DNA of 10,403 bases, taken from positions 1-10,403 of the forward strand of contig JAHWHE010000072.1 of NCBI GenBank assembly GCA_019323495.1, in the 5' to 3' direction. Below the pieces are notes generated by a model. It was not told the DNA's origin. It made no database searches and saw only the letters and a program-made list of their open reading frames with translations. This DNA is from Candidatus Woesearchaeota archaeon. GTDB lineage: Archaea > Nanobdellota > Nanobdellia > Woesearchaeales > WJKV01. Shown here piece after piece: positions 5,458-10,403 of this stretch. The translations under genes and the position numbers were made by a program. Every line of letters starts with the position of its first letter. The stretch's first letter is position 1.

Positions 5458-6141
5458 TCACTCAACAAGATCTATTTCCCAATGCTTTCTCAATGCAAAA
5501 TCGCGCAATTCTTTCTTTGGATTGACAACCGCAGCATGCCCAACATCTTTAAGCATAGGCAAGTCTCTTATATTGTCGCTATAAGCAAAGCTGCTTTTCA
5601 GATCCAGGCCGTATTTCTTCTGGAACTCTCTCACATAAACATCTTTCTTTTTTGCAGAGCAGGGATTCACGTGCCCTGTAAATCTGCCTTTCTTGATCTC
5701 GATTTCTGAGCTCGCAAGCGCATCTGCTTTCAGCCATTTAGCGAAGATCTCTGCAACGAAATCAAATGTCTGTGTTATGATTATTATCTTATGACCTTTT
5801 TTCTTATGCGCATCAAGCACCTTCTTCATCTCAGGATAAATGAACTTTCCAGGGTCAGAATACAGTTGTTTTGTCAGTTTTAAGATATCGTCTGCGTTCC
5901 TGTTCTCCATTGTTTTCCACAATTTTCTCAGCATTTTCGAGAAATCGCACAGTTTCATACTGTATAATGTTCCATAGAAAGAACTTGTAAGAACAAAAGA
6001 CAAAGGAAGTTTTCCTCTGAAAAGCAAATACCTGCCTAGTCTTACAGCAGAATTGAATCTAACTAAAGTCTTATCAAGATCAAAGAATACTGCAACGGCT
6101 TTCTTAGATCTTTCCATACCTCTTTTTTTAGTTTTTTTCAT
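5458..6141 (-). CDS. HAD-superfamily hydrolase, subfamily IB (SerB-like)
   Basis: Probable Mg-dependent phosphatase of the HAD-IB group, which includes phosphoserine phosphatase-like enzymes; the substrate is unknown. Numbered from ATG 6141 (227 residues), motif I is FFDLDKTL with nucleophile D21 and acid/base D23. A helical cap covers roughly 30-100. Motif II is IITQT near 121-125. The motif III lysine lies in SAKKKD (about 164-166). Motif IV is YSDNIRDLPML with D189 and D193. All catalytic positions appear intact. The start is uncertain: ATG at 6177 overlaps the upstream gene and has no ribosome site, while ATG at 6117 (219 residues) is also possible and has GAGG too close in front. It follows the glycosylase gene by 10 bases and is last in the aIF1A unit. 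The plain HAD-IB family call is solid; the physiological role cannot be read from the sequence. Confidence 0.85.
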   Translation of the reverse strand: MKKTKKRGMERSKKAVAVFFDLDKTLVRFNSAVRLGRYLLFRGKLPLSFVLTSSFYGTLYSMKLCDFSKMLRKLWKTMENRNADDILKLTKQLYSDPGKFIYPEMKKVLDAHKKKGHKIIIITQTFDFVAEIFAKWLKADALASSEIEIKKGRFTGHVNPCSAKKKDVYVREFQKKYGLDLKSSFAYSDNIRDLPMLKDVGHAAVVNPKKELRDFALRKHWEIDLVE

Positions 6142-6151
6142 TTTTGTGATT

Positions 6152-6823
6152 CTAAATTCTTTTTTTACACAAGCCATCTAGTGGGCAGTTCTTGCACACA
6201 GGAATTTTCCTGCAGAACAGTTTCGCGCATTCGACAATCAATGCATGATATTCCTTGAACAATTGAACATCAGGTTTCAAAGATGCTATAAATATCTTTT
6301 GCAAATCATGATAATCAATATCAGGCTTGCAAAGGCCCATCCTTGAAAAAATCCGTTTTGTATATGCGTCGACTACAAAACAAGGTTTGTTTCCGGCATA
6401 CAGCAGAATGCTGTCTGCAGTTTCTGGCCCGATTCCTTTGATAGACAAAAGTTCGTCGCGCAGTTCGCCCACGGGCCTGTTAAAGAAAGCGTTGACAGAT
6501 GAAAATTTTGACAGATGTGCAGCCATGATTTTCAATCTTTCTGCCTTTTGGTTATAATAACCAGCAGACCTTATCAACTTCGCCAATCTCTGCAGAGTCA
6601 TTTCCTTGATTTTAACAACATCAATCAAATCATTGCTGCATAAGTTGATGATTGCTTTTTCTGCATTCTGCCATGCAGTATTCTGTGTAAGAATAGTTCC
6701 GATAATAATCTCAAACAAAGAATTCTTCACACCCTGTGTTGGCCACCAGTTCTGCTTGCCAAAAGCACCATGTAATTTATCATAACATTGAGATATCAAT
6801 TCTTTTTCAGAAATCCTTTTCAT
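6152..6823 (-). CDS. MagIII/endonuclease III-related DNA glycosylase
   Basis: A base-excision repair enzyme of the HhH-GPD superfamily, 223 residues. The N-terminal half carries FEIIIGTILTQNTAWQNAEK (about 37-56), typical of the endonuclease III-related group that includes Helicobacter MagIII (3-methyladenine glycosylase). The helix-hairpin-helix is LLSIKGIGPETADSILLYA at 125-143, followed by VVDAYTKR with catalytic D152. The position that is the catalytic Lys in bifunctional endonuclease III is E134 (GPETAD), so a monofunctional glycosylase without lyase activity is expected. A [4Fe-4S] cluster is bound by C204-x5-C210-x2-C213-x5-C219. Alkylated bases are the likely substrate, though family members differ. 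Start ATG 6823 is 2 bases after the aIF1A stop, and the HAD gene follows by about 10 bases, so the three genes form an operon. No truncation is seen. Confidence 0.88.
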   Translation of the reverse strand: MKRISEKELISQCYDKLHGAFGKQNWWPTQGVKNSLFEIIIGTILTQNTAWQNAEKAIINLCSNDLIDVVKIKEMTLQRLAKLIRSAGYYNQKAERLKIMAAHLSKFSSVNAFFNRPVGELRDELLSIKGIGPETADSILLYAGNKPCFVVDAYTKRIFSRMGLCKPDIDYHDLQKIFIASLKPDVQLFKEYHALIVECAKLFCRKIPVCKNCPLDGLCKKRI

Positions 6824-6825
6824 TT

Positions 6826-7170
6826 TCAGAATTCTTGGAATTCATCAAGTTTTCGGAGATAGCCTTTTCTCTGTAGCCAGCCTACTTGTGTCTTGTTGTA
6901 TTTGAAAATCACGTCCCCTTTATCTTCCCCGCTATGCTCCCACGGTTCAACAATCACTATGTCTCCTTCCCTAACCCATAGAAACCGTTTTATCCTGCCC
7001 GGAATCCTGCAGATCCTAGTCTTTGCGTCCATGCATCTGACAGACATCCTGCTAGCGCCTAATCTCTTCTCTACGACACCAAAGGTTTGCTTCCCTCTTG
7101 GCAGCTTAATTCTGCTTATTTGTTCCTGCTCAAGTTCTTGTTGTGCTTGTTCTTCTTTTTTCCTGCTCAT
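6826..7170 (-). CDS. eif1A: Translation initiation factor aIF1A
   Basis: Archaeal counterpart of eIF1A and bacterial IF1. It binds the A site of the 30S subunit during start-codon selection. It has 114 residues. A charged N-terminal tail rich in Glu/Gln (about 4-17) is followed by an S1-like OB fold at about 20-95. Family segments include RIKLPRGKQTFGVVEKRLGA, the CMDAKTRICRIPGR strand pair (46-59), FLWVREGDIVIVEPW (63-77) and KGDVIFKYNKTQVGWL (84-99). The length is normal. The start is set by conservation and by a TATA box about 26 bases upstream, which implies a leaderless message. It is first in a compact unit with a DNA glycosylase 2 bases downstream and a HAD hydrolase. Coupling repair and initiation genes on one transcript ties the repair gene to growth-linked expression; this is inference. 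Confidence 0.95.
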   Translation of the reverse strand: MSRKKEEQAQQELEQEQISRIKLPRGKQTFGVVEKRLGASRMSVRCMDAKTRICRIPGRIKRFLWVREGDIVIVEPWEHSGEDKGDVIFKYNKTQVGWLQRKGYLRKLDEFQEF

Positions 7171-7190
7171 TACTCATCCAAATAAAGAAG

Positions 7191-7203
7191 GTATTTAAAA
7201 GCT
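7191..7203 (-). promoter_or_regulatory. TATA promoter of the aIF1A unit (leaderless)
   Basis: GCTTTTAAATACC on the minus strand is centred about 26 bases before ATG 7170, so transcription should begin at or next to the start codon. No Shine-Dalgarno sequence is needed or clearly present. Three imperfect 12-base repeats lie just upstream at 7207-7244. Confidence 0.6.
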
Positions 7204-7206
7204 TTT

Positions 7207-7244
7207 GCATCTTGCGTACAGCATCAAGCATAGCACCAAGCGTA
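7207..7244. repeat. Three imperfect 12-base repeats upstream of aIF1A
   Basis: GCATCTTGCGTA (7207-7218), GCATCAAGCATA (7221-7232) and GCACCAAGCGTA (7233-7244) share a GCAYCAAGCRTA-like pattern; the first two are separated by CA. They sit immediately upstream of the aIF1A TATA box, where archaeal activators often bind. They could also be chance similarity in short sequence. Confidence 0.4.
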
Positions 7245-7330
7245 GCAATAAAATAAACATGCAAATGTAAAAGAATCGTAAACACAGTCAATTACAGAAC
7301 AAAGCGAAGCGTGCTATGCACTTGCATGAA

Positions 7331-7819
7331 CTATTTCAATCGCTGTTTAGAAATATGTTCAAGATACTTCTTTGCTATTCCATTTTTCGGATCTGCCATT
7401 GAAACAAACTCAAAGCACTTCTTGGCAGCAGCCATGTTGCCTGTTCTATAGCTTGCGATCCCAAAACCAAAAATAGCACCAACGTGCCTTTTGTTCGCAT
7501 CGATCACTTTCTTGAATAATTTCTTTGCAGTGAGGTACTGCTGTTTTTTCAAAGACATCATTGCAAGATTATAATGCGCTGCCAAATCCTCTTTATCTAT
7601 CTCAATCGCGTTCTTGAATGCCTGGACAGCGTTTGCATCCATATTCAACGCATGATAAACAGGTATCAGATAAGAATATGCCTTAGGATAGTTCGAGTCC
7701 AGATCCACTACTTTTTCAAAAGCATCTTTTGCCTTGACATAATCTCTATTACGCAGATGTTTTTTTCCTTGTTCAAAATATTTTTTTGAATTTAAGTTAA
7801 TACTTTTTTTCTTAGCCAT
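7331..7819 (-). CDS. Four-TPR repeat protein
   Basis: A 162-residue all-helical scaffold of four tetratricopeptide repeats of 34 residues, at about 12-45, 46-79, 80-113 and 114-147. TPR signature positions are visible, for example the A/Y/A/P pattern in YVKAKDAFEKVVDLDSNYP, AVQAFKNAIEIDKED, and YLTAKKLFKKVIDANKRH. There is no signal peptide or membrane helix, and the N-terminus is a basic MAKKKS. TPR arrays bind other proteins, so this gene alone reveals no reaction. The ATG at 7819 overlaps the stop of the glycosyltransferase-TPR gene by 8 bases (ATGGCTAA), so the two are translationally coupled. The most economical idea is a partner for the TPR region of that enzyme, but this is inference. 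It is the last gene of its two-gene unit. Confidence 0.88.
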   Translation of the reverse strand: MAKKKSINLNSKKYFEQGKKHLRNRDYVKAKDAFEKVVDLDSNYPKAYSYLIPVYHALNMDANAVQAFKNAIEIDKEDLAAHYNLAMMSLKKQQYLTAKKLFKKVIDANKRHVGAIFGFGIASYRTGNMAAAKKCFEFVSMADPKNGIAKKYLEHISKQRLK

Positions 7820-9083
7820 TTTTCTTTGCCTTGTCCAGCTCTTCCATTGCAGCTAGCATCTCCTCTGTTCTTTTCAGATAATCGAATATCTTTATTAAAT
7901 TATTGTGGAAACTTAATTCAGCCGGCATATCATCTCTGCTTTTCTTTAATATTTTTATGGCGTTCTCAAACCTATTCAGATTGATGAAAGCATTTACAAG
8001 ATTATTGATGATCTTCACTTTCAACGGTTCTGTCAGGCGCATGCCTGAATTCAAGATATTTTCATAGATCTTTATTGCTTTGGGGCCTTGGTTAGTGATA
8101 GAATACAAATATGCAAGATTATTCAGCAGGAACACATTAAAGATTCCGTTCTCTGCGGCTTTTTCATACACCTTGATCGCCTTGTCAAAATCTTTACTTG
8201 ACATAAGCAAGGTTCCAAGACCAATGTATGCTTCTGTCTTGTTTGGATTGAACTTTATACTCATCCTGTAGCATTTTACAGCATCATCTATCATATTTTT
8301 CCATTCGTAAATCCTTCCAAGGACATAATAAGACTCTGCATCTTTATTATCGATTTCAATCGCCTTGGTCAAGTATTTTTTTGCAGACTCTAAATCTCTA
8401 ATAATAAGGTGGAGTTTTGCAACATCAGAATATGCTTTAGGATCATTTGGCGTCTGTTTAATTTGCTCTAAACCAATATTCAAATAATTTTGCAGTTTGT
8501 CCTTGCCAAAACCTCCTTTTTGGTCATCTATAAAGTGTATTATATTCGCATTTGTGAACTCAAGTTTATAACCTTTCTCGTCAATTGATTGATTGATAAC
8601 TTCATGTATTTTATTGTTGAACTGTATCTCTTTCTTATTCCTGAACAATCTCGCAATGGGTTTGCTGGTAAAAGGCATCATACCGTCCAATTCTTTATTT
8701 TGACTTACTATCCCATACTTATTAACATCATCGACTTTTACATAATCGACTTGGTTTAAATAGTATGCTGCAGCGTCTTCTTTCTCGACCAAGTCTTTAA
8801 TGACATAAACATCTTCCTCTACAATCATTTCATCTGCGTCCAAGACAAGTATCCAATCTTTTGTAGCTTGCTTGATTGAGAAATTCCTCGCAGCACTGAA
8901 ATCTCCTATCCATTCGAAATCAAAAATTTTTTCTGTGAATTTCTTGGCAATCTCAACTGTTTTGTCAGTGCTTCCAGTATCAACAATGATGATTTCGTCT
9001 GCCAGGTCTTTAATGCTATTTAAGCAGCGTTCAAGGCAGGCTTCTTCATTCTTAACTATCATGCAAACACTTATCGTTGTCAT
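7812..9083 (-). CDS. Family 2 glycosyltransferase with C-terminal TPR repeats
   Basis: A 423-residue fusion. Residues 1-185 are a GT-A fold of the GT2 family: ISVCMIVKNEEACLERCL at 4-21, the nucleotide-binding strand IIIVDTGSTDKT (31-42), DFSAARNFSI (61-70), and the metal-binding DxD in VLDADE (D82, D84). A conserved HEVINQ (160-165) closes the domain. This arrangement resembles the SunS/beta-glucosyltransferase-like GT2 subgroup. Residues about 212-420 are TPR repeats (for example AKKYLTKAIEIDNKDAESYY), which probably bind the acceptor or a partner. No membrane helix is present, so it acts in the cytoplasm or at the inner membrane face. ATG 9083 is chosen over an upstream in-frame ATG at 9185: GGGGGAG lies 11 bases before it and the GT2 domain starts right there. 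The sugar donor and acceptor are unknown; S-layer or lipid-linked glycan is a guess. Confidence 0.9.
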   Translation of the reverse strand: MTTISVCMIVKNEEACLERCLNSIKDLADEIIIVDTGSTDKTVEIAKKFTEKIFDFEWIGDFSAARNFSIKQATKDWILVLDADEMIVEEDVYVIKDLVEKEDAAAYYLNQVDYVKVDDVNKYGIVSQNKELDGMMPFTSKPIARLFRNKKEIQFNNKIHEVINQSIDEKGYKLEFTNANIIHFIDDQKGGFGKDKLQNYLNIGLEQIKQTPNDPKAYSDVAKLHLIIRDLESAKKYLTKAIEIDNKDAESYYVLGRIYEWKNMIDDAVKCYRMSIKFNPNKTEAYIGLGTLLMSSKDFDKAIKVYEKAAENGIFNVFLLNNLAYLYSITNQGPKAIKIYENILNSGMRLTEPLKVKIINNLVNAFINLNRFENAIKILKKSRDDMPAELSFHNNLIKIFDYLKRTEEMLAAMEELDKAKKNG

Positions 9084-9120
9084 CTTTCTATTTCTCCCCC
9101 TAATTTTTAACAGGATTAGA

Positions 9121-9138
9121 ATAAATTTATATAATTTG
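9121..9138. promoter_or_regulatory. Shared divergent TATA element (glycosyltransferase / EndoQ)
   Basis: ATAAATTTATATAATTTG reads as a TATA box on both strands. On the plus strand its centre is about 27 bases before ATG 9156, giving a leaderless EndoQ message. On the minus strand transcription would begin near 9103, leaving about 20 bases that contain GGGGGAG before ATG 9083. Two TATA boxes that nearly coincide imply competition between the two directions. Confidence 0.55.
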
Positions 9139-9155
9139 CCTTTTTCGAAGCACGC

Positions 9156-10403
9156 ATGAAATACATCGCAGATCTGCATGTCCATTCTCGCTTTAGCAGG
9201 GCCACAAGTAAGGATTTGGATATTAAAAACATGGAAAAATATGCCCTAATAAAAGGGGTTGATTTGCTTGGAACAGGGGATTTCACCCACCCTGAATGGA
9301 TCAAGGAGCTTAAATCGCGTTTGACAGAAAAAGAGCAGGGCATCTACAGGACAGAAACAGGATTCCCTTTTATCTTACAGACTGAAATCTCACTTATATA
9401 CTCGCAGGACAATAAAGGGAGAAAAGTGCATCTTGTTTTGTTTGCACCTAATTTCGAAGTTGTTTCCCAAATCACGGACGAATTGCTGAAAAAAGGAAGG
9501 GTAGATTATGACGGAAGGCCTATTTTTGGATTTAGCTGTCCGGAATTTGTTGAAAAAATGAAAAATATTAGTAAGGACATAGAAATTATTCCTGCTCATG
9601 TCTGGACACCCCATTTCGGCGCATTAGGCGCAAGCAGCGGCTTCAACAGCGTCAAGGAATGCTTTCTGGACCAAGCTAAGAATATCTTCGCATTGGAAAC
9701 CGGACTTTCTTCTGATCCTGCGATGAACTGGCGCTTAAGTCAGTTAGACAAGTACACTTTGGTTAGTTTTTCAGACAGCCATAGTTTCTGGCCCTGGAGA
9801 TTCGGAAGAGAAGCCTGCATCTTCGATTTCGAAAAACTCAGCTACAGCAATATTCTGGCCGCGGTGCGAGAACGAAAAGGATTTTCACAGACAATAGAGT
9901 TCTGGCCCCACGAAGGAAAATATCATTTCGATGGGCACAGGAATTGCAGTGTATGCCTTGAACCTTCTGAAACAATAAAACATCAGAAAAAATGTCCAAA
10001 CTGCGGACGGCATTTAACAATAGGAGTCGCGCACAGAGTTGAAGAGCTTGCAGACAGGCCAGAAGGTTTTGTTCCAAAAAATAATATCCCTTTTCTCAAT
10101 CTAATACCATTGTCAGAAATTCTCGCTAAAAAGCTTGGAAGCGGTATCGCTACAAAAGCTGTCTGGGAGGAATACTACAGATTACTAAAACAGTTTAAAT
10201 CAGAATACAACATATTGCTTAATGCTAAAAAAGAAGAATTGGCAGCAATCACGCATCCAAAAATCGCAGACGAAATCATAAGAAACAGAGAAGGAAAAAT
10301 CAAAGTGAGCGCAGGCTTTGACGGAGTCTATGGAGAGCCACAAATAGAGCCGCTGGAAGGAAAGAAACGGATAGAAGTCAACAAGAATGTTTTCGAAGAA
10401 AAG
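9156..10403 (+). CDS. EndoQ-like PHP-domain endonuclease (runs off right edge)
   Basis: Homologue of archaeal endonuclease Q, which nicks DNA 5' of deaminated bases such as uracil and hypoxanthine. The window holds 416 codons with no stop, so only the very C-terminus is missing (family members are a little over 400 residues). The PHP domain shows metal ligands: ADLHVHSRFS (H8, H10), GTGDFTHP (D42, H45), LQTEIS (E77), VHLVLFAP (H92), PAHVWTPHFG (H148) and SFSDSHSFWPWRFGRE (D207, H209). A zinc site follows: C264-x2-C267 and C280-x2-C283, then RHLTIGVAHRVEELADRP at 285-302, a signature of this family. The C-terminal helical part ends with SAGFDGVYGEPQIEPLEG. ATG 9156 is preferred because the PHP domain begins at residue 3 and a TATA box lies 27 bases upstream. 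A C-terminal PCNA-binding motif, known in some EndoQs, would lie beyond the edge. Confidence 0.9.
   Translation, partial: MKYIADLHVHSRFSRATSKDLDIKNMEKYALIKGVDLLGTGDFTHPEWIKELKSRLTEKEQGIYRTETGFPFILQTEISLIYSQDNKGRKVHLVLFAPNFEVVSQITDELLKKGRVDYDGRPIFGFSCPEFVEKMKNISKDIEIIPAHVWTPHFGALGASSGFNSVKECFLDQAKNIFALETGLSSDPAMNWRLSQLDKYTLVSFSDSHSFWPWRFGREACIFDFEKLSYSNILAAVRERKGFSQTIEFWPHEGKYHFDGHRNCSVCLEPSETIKHQKKCPNCGRHLTIGVAHRVEELADRPEGFVPKNNIPFLNLIPLSEILAKKLGSGIATKAVWEEYYRLLKQFKSEYNILLNAKKEELAAITHPKIADEIIRNREGKIKVSAGFDGVYGEPQIEPLEGKKRIEVNKNVFEEK

Noticed and set aside
7258..7328. Inverted repeat CATGCAA (7258-7264) / TTGCATG (7322-7328)
   Set aside because: Only 7 base pairs with a 57-base loop; expected by chance in a short AT-rich gap and it overlaps no promoter.
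9116..9614. Minus-strand frames of 75 and 74 residues
   Set aside because: They lie opposite the EndoQ-like gene, whose PHP motifs leave no doubt about the coding strand.

Overview
This window looks like a piece of a small, AT-rich archaeal genome, most likely a DPANN-type lineage such as Woesearchaeota or Pacearchaeota. The archaeal assignment is firm. It rests on ribosomal proteins eS8 and eL37, an Sm-like (LSm) protein, initiation factor aIF1A, an EndoQ-type PHP nuclease, a tRNA-Leu without an encoded CCA, and BRE/TATA promoters about 26-30 bases before start codons. The narrower lineage is an inference from the S-layer type, short intergenic gaps and small lineage-specific membrane proteins.

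Layout from left to right: (1) 1-1559, minus strand, the N-terminal 519 residues of a secreted S-layer protein whose C-terminus lies beyond the left edge. (2) 1560-2192, about 630 bases without a convincing gene but with five TATA-like elements on the S-layer strand and a 24-base near-perfect palindrome. (3) 2193-2796, minus strand: LSm protein, eL37 and tRNA-Leu(UAG), an RNA/translation cluster. (4) 2934-3945, plus strand: eS8, then a four-helix membrane protein with a very long Lys/Arg-rich tail. (5) 3973-5413, minus strand: an unknown two-helix membrane protein, a small coiled-coil protein and a signal peptidase II homologue (LspA), with the genes overlapping. (6) 5458-7170, minus strand: aIF1A, a MagIII/endonuclease III-like DNA glycosylase and a HAD-IB phosphatase-like protein, tightly packed. 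(7) 7331-9083, minus strand: a family 2 glycosyltransferase with C-terminal TPR repeats, overlapping a separate four-TPR protein. (8) 9156-10403, plus strand: an EndoQ-like endonuclease, divergent from the glycosyltransferase and running off the right edge.

Three themes recur. Translation and RNA: eS8, eL37, LSm, aIF1A, tRNA-Leu. Base-damage repair: the MagIII-like glycosylase and the EndoQ-like nuclease, about 2.3 kb apart. Cell surface: S-layer protein, LspA, glycosyltransferase-TPR and two unknown membrane proteins. Genes that begin a transcript (eS8, polybasic membrane protein, aIF1A, EndoQ) mostly look leaderless, while the S-layer, LSm and glycosyltransferase genes have clear Shine-Dalgarno sequences. 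No mobile element, CRISPR array or rRNA was seen. The most unusual items are LspA in an archaeon with two unknown partners, the polybasic membrane protein, and the elaborate S-layer upstream region.
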